DNA of 9,165 nucleotides from Nitrospira sp. (GTDB taxonomy: Bacteria; Nitrospirota; Nitrospiria; Nitrospirales; Nitrospiraceae): NCBI GenBank assembly GCA_025363325.1, contig JANYEF010000455.1, forward strand, positions 1 to 9,165, given 5' to 3'. Each line of letters starts with the position of its first letter. Position 1 is the first letter of the stretch. Below, piece after piece: positions 1 to 5,435 of this stretch. The position numbers were made by a program, and so were the translations under genes. The notes under the pieces are model-generated. The model saw only the letters and a list, made by a program, of their open reading frames with translations. It was not told the origin of the DNA and ran no database searches.

Positions 1-89
1 CAAATCACGTGTTTCTTGGTTCTTGGGACGCGTCGCTGAGGGAGGTCAAGAACGCCGGCGATGGAACGACCGTGGCACCCATCTTACAT

Positions 90-95
90 GGAGGT
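90..95 (+). promoter_or_regulatory. Ribosome binding site GGAGGT deciding an ATA start
   Basis: This strong Shine-Dalgarno sequence is followed by six bases and then ATA AAA ATT, in frame with a signal peptide. The only ATG nearby (88-90) overlaps the site and is in another frame. The spacing argues that translation starts at ATA 102, or that the codon was ATG and has mutated. Confidence 0.5.
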
Positions 96-101
96 CCTAT
101 C

Positions 102-512
102 ATAAAAATTTCACGCAGCATCGCGATTTCAGTCAGCAGCGTTCTATCCATCGGCATGATGACCCTATCGACTGGCTCAGCCTTCGCCCGGAGCGGAGAA
201 GTCCGCCTCAGCGCCAAGATGGTGTCCGGCGCGGCATCGGGCAAGGCAGACTATCGGGAGCGCGGCAACCGTCGGCGCCTCAATGTAGAAGCCGAGGATC
301 TTCCGAACACGACTCCTTCACCCCAGACCGTCTTCGTGAACGGCTCCCCAGTCGGGAACATCATCCTCGCGGCTTGTCCGGTTCCGGCCACGCAGCTCCT
401 CTGCGGTGAACTGGAGCTGAACACGCAGGATGGGCAATCGGTCCCCGTGATTGCGCGGGGCCAGATCGTGAATATCGGTGCGAATCCAGCCGTGCTTGCC
501 GGTACGTTCTGA
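102..512 (+). CDS. Small secreted beta-type protein, probable non-canonical ATA start
   Basis: Function unknown. The product (about 136 aa) starts with a clear signal peptide: K, I, S, R, then a hydrophobic stretch ending STGSAFA, with cleavage likely before R-S-G. The mature part has the pattern YRERGxRRRLNVEAEDL ... VFVNGxxVGxIxL ... GELELNTxDGQxVPVI ... AGTF. I associate this with short secreted beta-strand proteins of unknown role found in several environmental phyla. Two cysteines (AACPVPATQLLCGE) could form a disulfide. Start choice: a strong GGAGGT (90-95) lies 6 nt before ATA at 102, which places Lys-Ile-Ser at the N-terminus. The only in-frame canonical starts are GTG at 9 and GTG at 72, both with poor ribosome sites and an odd N-terminal extension. 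The frame is also open to the left window edge. The gene ends TGA TAA, followed by a hairpin. Confidence is high that it is coding, moderate for the start. Confidence 0.75.
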   Translation: MKISRSIAISVSSVLSIGMMTLSTGSAFARSGEVRLSAKMVSGAASGKADYRERGNRRRLNVEAEDLPNTTPSPQTVFVNGSPVGNIILAACPVPATQLLCGELELNTQDGQSVPVIARGQIVNIGANPAVLAGTF

Positions 513-528
513 TAATTCTCTCCTCTGC

Positions 529-564
529 AACACAGAGCCACCCTCCCGTGGCTGGCTCTGTGTT
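529..564 (+). terminator. Hairpin after the 102-512 gene
   Basis: A perfect 12-bp inverted repeat (AACACAGAGCCA at 529-540, TGGCTCTGTGTT at 553-564) starts 16 nt after the stop codon. The 12-nt loop can form a competing GCCAC/GTGGC stem. No good T-tract follows, so it may be a weak intrinsic terminator or an mRNA 3'-end stabiliser. It separates the gene from the ECF-type promoter at 585. Confidence 0.5.
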
Positions 565-584
565 CGTGAACGCGCGTACGGTGC

Positions 585-613
585 GTTTACCTTTTCCTCA
601 CCCTGCCGTCTTA
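585..613 (+). promoter_or_regulatory. ECF-type promoter A (GTTTACC-N15-CGTCTTA)
   Basis: The -35 element GTTTACC is at 585-591 and the -10 element CGTC at 607-610, followed by TTACTGAGT. The 15-nt spacer and both elements match three other sites in this window, each placed before a gene. It should drive the 734-1048 D/R-repeat gene with a leader of roughly 115 nt. CGTC at -10 is typical of many ECF sigma factors; GTTTACC is not the usual GGAAC-like -35. It is probably read by the ECF sigma encoded at 4216-3632. Confidence 0.75.
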
Positions 614-648
614 CTGAGTGACAGGTTGATTGGAGCGGGCCACCAGAT

Positions 649-713
649 GAGAGAGCTGGATCGGCACCGTCCAAGAAGAACAACCACTATGGGTACTCAT
701 CACCCGCTCTCTC
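649..713 (+). repeat. Inverted repeat in the leader of the D/R-repeat gene
   Basis: GAGAGAGC (649-656) and GCTCTCTC (706-713) can pair over a 49-nt interval in the 5' leader between promoter A and the AAGGAGG ribosome site (720-726). It could be a leader structure affecting translation. No known riboswitch is recognised, and an 8-bp pairing over this distance may be chance. Confidence 0.25.
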
Positions 714-733
714 GCACATAAGGAGGACGTAGT

Positions 734-1048
734 ATGAAGGACAGTCTCTTGAAAGCCGGAATGATTGCCAGCTTGGTCATGGCCGTGGCAGCCCCAGCCG
801 TCATACCCAACGTGGTGCTTGCGCAGGCTGATATCCGTCAGGAAGATCGCCGGGCCGATCGGCAAGCCGATCGCCAGGCAGACAGGCAAGAGGATCGGCA
901 GGCGGACCGGCAGCAAGATCGTCAGGCCGACAGACAGCAGGATCGACAGATGGATCGGCAGCAGGACCGGCAAATGGATCGCCAGGCCGACCGGCAACAG
1001 GATCGACAAGCGGATCGGCGCGCCGATCGTGGTGGACGCGGTCGGTAA
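734..1048 (+). CDS. Secreted Asp-Arg tetrad-repeat protein (16 xDRx units)
   Basis: Function unknown. This 104-aa protein has a signal peptide (residues 1-30, MKDSLLKAG ... NVVLA, cleavage before QAD). The mature part is almost entirely a period-4 repeat: sixteen consecutive xDR(Q/R/G) tetrads at residues 37-100, where x is A, E, Q or M. It ends GGRGR. There is no other domain and no cysteine. With Asp and Arg in every tetrad the chain is a balanced polyampholyte, likely a solvent-exposed single helix or disordered. The start is firm: AAGGAGG at 720-726 lies 7 nt before ATG. The gene sits alone between ECF-type promoter A and a strong terminator. It is related in composition to the products of 5840-5436 and 6868-6119, which follow the same promoter type. 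Repeat codons vary synonymously, suggesting selection on the peptide. Confidence 0.85.
   Translation: MKDSLLKAGMIASLVMAVAAPAVIPNVVLAQADIRQEDRRADRQADRQADRQEDRQADRQQDRQADRQQDRQMDRQQDRQMDRQADRQQDRQADRRADRGGRGR
842..1033 (+). repeat. Coding 12-bp tandem repeat (xDRQ tetrads)
   Basis: Sixteen 12-bp units encode xDRx. Units differ at wobble positions (GAT/GAC; CGG, CGC, CGT, CGA and AGG for Arg; CAA/CAG), while Asp-Arg is invariant in all and Gln follows in most. It lies wholly within the gene. Confidence 0.85.
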
Positions 1049-1071
1049 GCGAATCGGGCTAGAAATGAAAC

Positions 1072-1114
1072 GAGGGGCTCACGACCCGAGTCGTGAGCCC
1101 CTCTTCTTTTGCTT
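1072..1114 (+). terminator. Strong, probably bidirectional intrinsic terminator
   Basis: A perfect 14-bp stem (GAGGGGCTCACGAC at 1072-1085, its complement at 1090-1103) has the tetraloop CCGA. TTCTTTTGCTT follows on the plus strand, so it ends the 734-1048 transcript. On the minus strand it is followed by GTTTCATTTCT, so it can also end the convergent gene that stops at 1130. Confidence 0.85.
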
Positions 1115-1129
1115 CAAACGAGCAAGATG

Positions 1130-1456
1130 CTACCGGTGCCTCTTACCCTGGACATCATGCTTTTCGCGGGCAATATGGCGCGAGGCACGATCCTGTGCTT
1201 GGTGAATTCTGGCCTTTTCTTTCTTGGTGACCACACCGTCGGATTTGGCCTTGTCTTCCATCTTGTTGATATGCCCCTGTTGCTTATTCAGCCGATGCGC
1301 TTCTCGCTCATTCAACTGACCACTGGCAATCCCCTGGTCAATCCGCTTTTCCTGATTCGCCTGCCGCTGGTCGATCACCGGCGTTTCAGCCTCCGCATAG
1401 GCCATCCCGGTCATCAGCAACGTCATTGCACCGACTGCTAAGAGCATCCTCTTCAT
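1130..1456 (-). CDS. Small secreted helical protein, hypothetical
   Basis: This 108-aa protein has a signal peptide (MKRMLLAVGAMTLLMTGMAYA, residues 1-21). The mature part is charged and helical with two related halves: SGQLNEREAHRLNKQQGHIN (46-65) and DGVVTKKEKARIHQAQDRAS (73-92). Each has a G-x-(L/V)-(N/T)-x-(R/K)-E turn followed by an amphipathic helix, and the chain ends SRHIAREKHDVQ. I recognise this as a widespread family of short exported proteins with no known function. I chose the start at 1456 over an ATG four codons upstream because GGAGGT (1461-1466) lies 4 nt before it and overlaps the longer start. The gene is convergent with the D/R-repeat gene and shares its terminator. A weak relative of the ECF-type promoter lies about 45 nt upstream. 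Confidence 0.8.
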   Translation of the reverse strand: MKRMLLAVGAMTLLMTGMAYAEAETPVIDQRQANQEKRIDQGIASGQLNEREAHRLNKQQGHINKMEDKAKSDGVVTKKEKARIHQAQDRASRHIAREKHDVQGKRHR

Positions 1457-1501
1457 CGTGACCTCCATGGAGTGTGTATGTAATGTCCCCTTGCATCGAG
1501 T

Positions 1502-1527
1502 AACGCGTCATCTCATCATCGGTTGAC
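1502..1527 (-). promoter_or_regulatory. Degenerate ECF-type promoter candidate
   Basis: On the minus strand GTCAACC (1527-1521), 15 nt, then CGTT (1505-1502) resembles the GTTTACC-N15-CGTC motif, with two mismatches at -35 and one at -10. The spacer length and position before the 1456 gene fit, but a match this loose can occur by chance. Confidence 0.25.
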
Positions 1528-1547
1528 TCAGTGGCATTACCGGGTGA

Positions 1548-1578
1548 CCACAAGAGAACCGGCCTGGCTCACAGGCCG
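1548..1578 (-). terminator. Probable terminator of the sigma operon
   Basis: CGGCCTG (1560-1566) and CAGGCCG (1572-1578) form a 7-bp GC-rich stem with a 5-nt loop. On the minus strand it is followed by GTTCTCTTGT. It lies about 65 nt past the stop codon at 1644, so the sigma operon probably ends here before the 1456 gene. Confidence 0.45.
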
Positions 1579-1643
1579 TATGGACGACATCCGTACTGTA
1601 CTGGGATTTTGCGAAAATGGAAGAAAAGATGAAAATATCGGAA

Positions 1644-2510
1644 TTAGCGGTCGCGCCCGCCATGGCTGCCACCATGATCAGATCGTCCACCGCGATCGTC
1701 GCGCCCACCACCACTGCCGCTGCGATCGTCACGCCCACCTCGATCCGAGCTGCCGCTCCGGTCCATGCGATCGCCACCGCCGGAGCCGCCGTGATCACTG
1801 TCGTGAAAAATCCGATCTGCACGCTGACCTTTTGACACCTGATCTCTGACGTTCTGCAGGCTCATTCGGCCTTGCTGAAATTCAGGGCCGCGCCGTTTGA
1901 TCTCCCGCGCCAGATCGGTCAGTTCCGTGGACCGAAAGCCTTGACGCAGACCCTCGGCCACCAACGCCGTCCCGTCTTTGGCCGGGATCTTGGCTTCCTT
2001 GAGAATGGCGAGACTCTTCGCCCCGGAGGCCAGAGACTCCTGAGACACTTTCGACCCAGTTCCTTGCGTAATCCGCGCAAGCTCACGCACTTCCTCAGCC
2101 GTCGCCCCTCGGCTCAAGGCCTCGGCCACCCCCTCAAGAGCCCGCTGACGATTGCCTTGAGTTGAATCGACCGTGCCTTTGGTCGTCGATTCCTGCAAAA
2201 TTTCATGGGCAGATTCGAAATGTACGACCAACTGCCGCAAGACGGCATCAATGCGCTTCGGCTCGACGCCCTTCGCCAATCCTTCTTTCACCTTGTTCGC
2301 TAAGGGCTCGGTGGGGAGACCTTTCTCACCAGCCTTGGTCACCTGTTCCACCAGCTGATTCACCTCTTCCGCAGAGTGACCTTGCGCCGCGCGCAGCCGG
2401 TCGATCTCCTCCCGATCCTGATTCGAGAGAGAGTCGGCGAGCACCGGTGCCGCCGTGAGGCACAGCGCCAGGCTCACCAGCCAGACCTGTATGTTCATCG
2501 TAGGACGCAT
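1644..2510 (-). CDS. Secreted helical-repeat protein with Gly/Asp/Arg/Ser-rich tail
   Basis: Function unknown; last gene of the sigma operon. The protein (288 aa) starts with a signal peptide (to about residue 25, ending APVLA-DS). Residues 28-230 are helical, with an imperfect repeat of the form EGLAKG-x4-(R/E)-x2-(A/E)LxR: LANKVKEGLAKGVEPKRIDA (70-89), ALEGVAEALSRGATAEEVRE (124-143), TALVAEGLRQGFRSTELTDL (181-200). Residues 236-288 are low complexity, nearly all G, D, R, S and H (DRGGRDDRSG units). The ATG at 2510 lies 4 nt after the TAA of the upstream gene, giving likely translational coupling; the GGTGG inside that gene's end is the only Shine-Dalgarno-like site. An ATG at 2498 is an alternative. 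The tail's D/R content echoes the repeat proteins behind promoters A, B and D. Confidence 0.8.
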   Translation of the reverse strand: MRPTMNIQVWLVSLALCLTAAPVLADSLSNQDREEIDRLRAAQGHSAEEVNQLVEQVTKAGEKGLPTEPLANKVKEGLAKGVEPKRIDAVLRQLVVHFESAHEILQESTTKGTVDSTQGNRQRALEGVAEALSRGATAEEVRELARITQGTGSKVSQESLASGAKSLAILKEAKIPAKDGTALVAEGLRQGFRSTELTDLAREIKRRGPEFQQGRMSLQNVRDQVSKGQRADRIFHDSDHGGSGGGDRMDRSGSSDRGGRDDRSGSGGGRDDRGGRSDHGGSHGGRDR

Positions 2511-2514
2511 GTTG

Positions 2515-2889
2515 TTATCGAACGACCACCACTCCGTTTATCTGTCCAAACCCATCCATCACAAAATCTTCCGCCAGCGGCGGTACCAGCCATTCTTTTT
2601 CATCAACCAGATATAGGAACGTATGTTCCCCTGACCGCAACGATACCTCGGCAGCCCAGACCCCGCTGTCTCCCATCGGCTTCATCGGCGTCGCCCCCTT
2701 GACCCAGCCGTTGAATGATCCCACCACGTATACCGTCTTGGCCTCTGGCGCGGACAGCGTAAACCGAATGCCACCGGTCACCGGCTTGGGCAACTCGGGC
2801 TTGATCGTTGTGGCACAGGCGCTCACCGCCGCGGCGAAGGCCAGACCCATCATCACCCGTTGAAGAGCCGCTCTGATACCGCTCACCAT
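2515..2889 (-). CDS. Lipoprotein with a CBM48/AMPK-like glycogen-binding domain
   Basis: This 124-aa protein begins MVSGIRAALQRVMMGLAFAAAVSAC. It is a lipoprotein signal with lipobox V-S-A-C (Cys25), so the product is membrane-anchored in the periplasm. Residues 40-123 form one E-set domain of the CBM48/AMPK glycogen-binding type: VYVVGSFNGW (53-62), a tryptophan at 78, GEHTFLYLVD (87-96), WLVPP (100-104), DGFGQINGVVVV (112-123). It aligns along its length with the C-terminal domain of the upstream anti-sigma-like protein, so the two are paralogous modules. The frame is open further upstream, but that stretch overlaps the previous gene and has no signal sequence. No clear ribosome site precedes ATG 2889; an ATG pair at 2853/2850 is possible. 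It may compete for or present the same ligand as the anti-sigma domain (inference). Confidence 0.8.
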   Translation of the reverse strand: MVSGIRAALQRVMMGLAFAAAVSACATTIKPELPKPVTGGIRFTLSAPEAKTVYVVGSFNGWVKGATPMKPMGDSGVWAAEVSLRSGEHTFLYLVDEKEWLVPPLAEDFVMDGFGQINGVVVVR

Positions 2890-2942
2890 AGGCGGGAGAG
2901 TACCGGACGGCACCGCCCGTTGCAAGAGAACTGGTCTTAGGT

Positions 2943-3629
2943 TTAGATACTGACATCGAGCACCGCATTCTGTGACCCAAATCCATCCCCAGACGCCTCG
3001 CCCGCCAACGGATCGGCGAGCCATTGTTTGCCGTCAATGACGAACATGTATTGATAGCGGCCAGGCTTCAGGGGAATCGTGGCAGTCCACATGCCGCCCT
3101 CCGACCGCTCGAGTTGCGTCTGCCCAGGATTCCAGCCGTTGAAATCGCCGGCGACCGAGACCGACCGAGCCCCAGGCTGAAGCAGCACGAGCCGCACAAA
3201 TACTTTGGTATCTTGTCCTGGCGCGAGCGACGCCGTCTGCGGCTGGCCCCCAGCAACAGGCACCGGCACCTCCACGATCCGTTCCGGTCCAAGTCGCATC
3301 AAACCCACAACAGTCACGACCGTTACACAAGCCACCGCCATGGCGCCGGCCAGATTCCATTCCAAGGTCCGTGGCACTGTGACCGCTGCGCGGAGTCGAC
3401 CCCACAGGCTGATGGATGCGGGTGCCAACCGGGCCTGCACCTGCGCGAGGAATCGAGCCGACGGCGCGAGACGGGGCAACTGCGCTGCCTCGGCCACGAC
3501 CAATTCCAGGTTCAGCCAGCGCCGCCTCAACGACGGATCGGCATCCACCGCCTGGAGGAACGCCACCCGCTCCTCCGGCGGCAGCTCGTCATCGAGAAAT
3601 CGTTGGATCAGCAGCTCTTGCTCCGTCAT
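2943..3629 (-). CDS. Anti-sigma-factor-like membrane protein with periplasmic CBM48-like domain
   Basis: This 228-aa protein directly follows the ECF sigma gene (sigma TAA, two bases, then ATG), the usual arrangement of sigma and cognate anti-sigma. Residues 5-65 form a cytoplasmic helical region (LLIQRFLDDELPPEER ... WLNLELV) like anti-sigma N-termini, but without the His-x3-Cys-x2-Cys of zinc-binding anti-sigma domains. One transmembrane helix spans about 93-111. A Pro/Val/Ala/Gly/Gln-rich linker follows, then an E-set domain of the CBM48/AMPK type at 143-226: VAGDFNGWNPG (159-169), GGMWTATIPLKPGRYQYMFV (178-197), WLADPLA (203-209), DGFGSQNAVLDV (215-226). Its predicted role is to hold the sigma at the membrane and release it on an extracytoplasmic signal. 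A glycan ligand is suggested by the domain but not shown. Confidence 0.85.
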   Translation of the reverse strand: MTEQELLIQRFLDDELPPEERVAFLQAVDADPSLRRRWLNLELVVAEAAQLPRLAPSARFLAQVQARLAPASISLWGRLRAAVTVPRTLEWNLAGAMAVACVTVVTVVGLMRLGPERIVEVPVPVAGGQPQTASLAPGQDTKVFVRLVLLQPGARSVSVAGDFNGWNPGQTQLERSEGGMWTATIPLKPGRYQYMFVIDGKQWLADPLAGEASGDGFGSQNAVLDVSI

Positions 3630-3631
3630 AC

Positions 3632-4216
3632 TTATGTCTCTTTCAATTCCGCCAATTCACGACTCAATTGCAGCCGTCCCTTATAGACCCGCATTTTCAA
3701 CGTATCGACGTTCACCCCGAGAATCTCCTGCATCTCTTCGTAACTCAACCCTTCGATATGCTTCAGCACAAAGGCTTCACGATAGAGCGGCGGCAACCGT
3801 TGAATCGCTCGATCCAATTGTGCAGCGACTTGCTGCTGTGACAGGAGCCGCTCCGGGGTTCGCTCTTCCACCACTCGGTCATCGAGCACGTCTTCGATAT
3901 CGACATCATGGACACCCTGCCCAGGCCGTTTGACTCGGAGCCAATCCTTGCACTTGTTCGCCGCGATCCGGTAGAGCCAGGTGGAAAACTTCGACTCGGC
4001 TCGAAACGTGGGCAACGCCTTAAATGCCGCGACGAACGTGTCCTGTGCCAGATCCTCGGCCTCAGTCCGGTCCCCGACCATCCGATAGGCCAAGTTCACA
4101 ATGACCGTCGCGTATCGTTCGACCAACTGCCCGAACGCATCGTGGTCCTGCTTCAGGCTTCGCGCCACTAACTTGGCCTCGTCGGCCGCCCCGCGTGAGT
4201 CTAGCAACATGGCCAT
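3632..4216 (-). CDS. ECF-type RNA polymerase sigma factor
   Basis: This 194-aa sigma-70 family protein contains only regions 2 and 4, the ECF layout. Region 2 is at about 31-95: YATVIVNLAYRMVGDRTEAE (35-54), DLAQDTFVAAFKAL (55-68), FSTWLYRIAANKCKDWLR (77-94). Region 4 is at about 137-187, with LPPLYREAFVLKHIEGLSYE (141-160) and the helix-turn-helix EILGVNVDTLKMRVYKGRLQ (164-183). It has no extra C-terminal domain. The start at 4216 has GGAG 9 nt upstream; the ATG two codons later is a poorer fit. It is first in a four-gene operon (sigma, anti-sigma-like, CBM48-like lipoprotein, helical-repeat protein). A GTTTACC-N15-CGTC promoter lies 58 nt upstream and matches three others in the window, so it very likely activates its own operon and the D/R-repeat genes. 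Confidence 0.95.
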   Translation of the reverse strand: MAMLLDSRGAADEAKLVARSLKQDHDAFGQLVERYATVIVNLAYRMVGDRTEAEDLAQDTFVAAFKALPTFRAESKFSTWLYRIAANKCKDWLRVKRPGQGVHDVDIEDVLDDRVVEERTPERLLSQQQVAAQLDRAIQRLPPLYREAFVLKHIEGLSYEEMQEILGVNVDTLKMRVYKGRLQLSRELAELKET

Positions 4217-4271
4217 GCTCGTTCACTCCGCATAGCCGCTGCCGTATTCTCTTTTCTACCTTCCTGTTCCA

Positions 4272-4300
4272 TTTGACGAATCGGTGAGTCGAAGGTAAAC
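4272..4300 (-). promoter_or_regulatory. ECF-type promoter C, autoregulatory for the sigma operon
   Basis: On the minus strand GTTTACC (4300-4294), a 15-nt spacer, then CGTC (4278-4275) followed by AAA. CGTC ends 58 nt before the sigma ATG. It begins only 13 bases past the stop codon of the upstream barrel gene. Identical elements and spacing at promoters A, B and D mark it as the sigma's own recognition site (inference). Confidence 0.8.
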
Positions 4301-4314
4301 ACCCTCGAAAGGGT
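4301..4314 (-). terminator. Small hairpin at the end of the outer-membrane protein gene
   Basis: ACCCT (4301-4305) and AGGGT (4310-4314) form a 5-bp stem overlapping the stop codon. The T-rich stretch after it is the -35 element of promoter C. It is a weak terminator at best, so some read-through from the barrel gene into the sigma operon is possible. Confidence 0.25.
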
Positions 4315-5249
4315 TAGAACCGGTAGCTGGCCCCGATGGACAGCGCATAGTCAGGAGCCCCGTTGGAGACGCCGACGGTCATGCCGCCATTGAGCCGCCA
4401 TGCTGTCGAGGCCGTATAGTTCATCCCGAAAAAAACATCACGGGCATTCACGAAACCTGAAATAATCGCTCGATATTCTTCAAAATAAACGCTGCCAAGC
4501 AGGTTCTTCGCGAAGTAATAGCCCCCTCCGACGTCATACCACCACTGGTTTCTGAGGTTCAGGCCTTCAGGCCGACCAATGATGTTGAAGCCCCCATCGA
4601 GAAACGTAATCCAGTTGTCCCCCAAGAGCTTGGAAATTTCGGCTCCAACCCCCTCGTCCATCTCGCCGGTTCCCAGACCCTGTGTTGCACTGGCTGTCGG
4701 CAGCTTCAGACGACCTGTGACTGCAATCAACGGGGTCCAGTCCTTCTCCTCAACGATATAATAGCGGCCCTTCAGGATGATGTCCCCGAGACCAGCCGCC
4801 GTGACGTTCTGTCCGGCCACCCGCGTTGTGGTTCCGCACGTGCGATTCTTCCCGCTCACACTAGAGTTTTTCCCGCTACAACCTCCATCGTCTGGAGTGC
4901 CTCCCCCTCCGCCACCGGGTCCGCTATTAGGATTATCGTCAATTCGCACTGCATTGCCGCCCACAAGGGTCGCCCGTCCATCCGTTGTCGCAGTGACAAA
5001 CGGGATGATCAGCGTGACATCGCCATCCTTGAACAATCTCCGAATCGAAATTGGGGCATAGAAGAATGTGCTCGTCGTACTCGTTCCGAAATTCCCGCTG
5101 CTATAGCTCGGGGTAAACCCAATTTGCCAATTCCGATCAGACGGAGGCGAAGGCGGTCCTTGATCAGTCTTGTCCGCCGCAGACGCCTCCATACCCCAGA
5201 GTCCTGTTGCCATGATGATACTGATGATCACCCGTATCCATTTCAACAT
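4314..5249 (-). CDS. Outer-membrane beta-barrel protein, MetA-pathway/transporter-like
   Basis: This 311-aa protein has a signal peptide (residues 1-25, MLKWIRVIISIIMATGLWGM ... ASA-AD). It ends YALSIGASYRF, with the terminal Phe typical of outer-membrane barrels. Alternating strands run through residues 40-100 and 152-311. GLGDIILKGRYYIVEE (153-168), GRLKLPTASATQGLGTGEMD (179-198) and the closing strands resemble the 'phenol degradation MetA pathway' (transporter-like) outer-membrane family, whose substrates are mostly unknown. Residues 101-150 are a polar Gly-rich insertion with one run of six glycines and two cysteines (C124, C138), probably a surface loop. ATG 5249 is preferred: AAGGGA lies 5 nt upstream and the signal peptide follows at once, while the longer frame to 5375 has no signal. 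It has no GTTTACC promoter; a weak sigma-70-like pair lies upstream. Confidence 0.8.
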   Translation of the reverse strand: MLKWIRVIISIIMATGLWGMEASAADKTDQGPPSPPSDRNWQIGFTPSYSSGNFGTSTTSTFFYAPISIRRLFKDGDVTLIIPFVTATTDGRATLVGGNAVRIDDNPNSGPGGGGGGTPDDGGCSGKNSSVSGKNRTCGTTTRVAGQNVTAAGLGDIILKGRYYIVEEKDWTPLIAVTGRLKLPTASATQGLGTGEMDEGVGAEISKLLGDNWITFLDGGFNIIGRPEGLNLRNQWWYDVGGGYYFAKNLLGSVYFEEYRAIISGFVNARDVFFGMNYTASTAWRLNGGMTVGVSNGAPDYALSIGASYRF

Positions 5250-5297
5250 TGCCGTCCCTTCATCCTTTCCGTACGTCACGCCTCCGATAGGCATGAG

Positions 5298-5333
5298 GCT
5301 CATGGTTGCGCTCCAACCTATCCAGACGCCGAG
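5298..5333 (-). promoter_or_regulatory. Weak sigma-70-like promoter candidate for the barrel gene
   Basis: On the minus strand TTGCAC, a 17-nt spacer and TAGGTT lie roughly 65-95 nt before ATG 5249. Match to TTGACA/TATAAT is partial. It is listed because no ECF-type motif lies between this gene and the terminator upstream. Confidence 0.25.
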
Positions 5334-5370
5334 CGAAGTGCAACCCTCCTGAGACCAGAGAAACTGACAA

Positions 5371-5407
5371 GACAACGGCGCCGGGGAACTCTCCCAACGC
5401 CGCTGTC
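5371..5407 (-). terminator. Terminator after the second D/R-repeat gene
   Basis: GACAACGGCG (5371-5380) pairs with CGCCGCTGTC (5398-5407), ten pairs with one G-U. An inner GGGA/TCCC (5384-5387, 5392-5395) extends the hairpin. On the minus strand it is followed by TTGTCAGTTTCTC, a weak T-tract. It begins about 28 nt past the stop codon at 5436. Confidence 0.5.
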
Positions 5408-5435
5408 TATGCCAGCATCGACAACCCGACCTGAA

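Noticed and set aside
11..34. GTTTC ... CGTC near the left edge as a fifth ECF promoter
   Set aside because: With the required 15-nt spacer the -35 would read GTGTTTC, only a 4/7 match; the GTTT itself is spaced 13 nt.
611..1009. Minus-strand open frame with hydrophobic Leu/Pro repeats opposite the D/R-repeat gene
   Set aside because: It is the antisense reading of a 12-bp repeat, which stays open by periodicity. It has no ribosome site and runs across promoter A's downstream region.
842..1033. Regular short repeats resembling a CRISPR array
   Set aside because: Units are 12 bp with no spacers, vary at wobble positions and encode an unbroken Asp-Arg repeat in a gene with signal peptide and ribosome site.
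1236..1247. EF-hand-like loop (KSDGVVTKKE) in the small helical protein
   Set aside because: The first coordinating Asp positions are missing; only D-G and the final E fit, so calcium binding is not supported.
2890..3024. N-terminal extension of the CBM48-like lipoprotein up to 3024
   Set aside because: It overlaps the end of the anti-sigma gene in another frame and would bury the lipoprotein signal.
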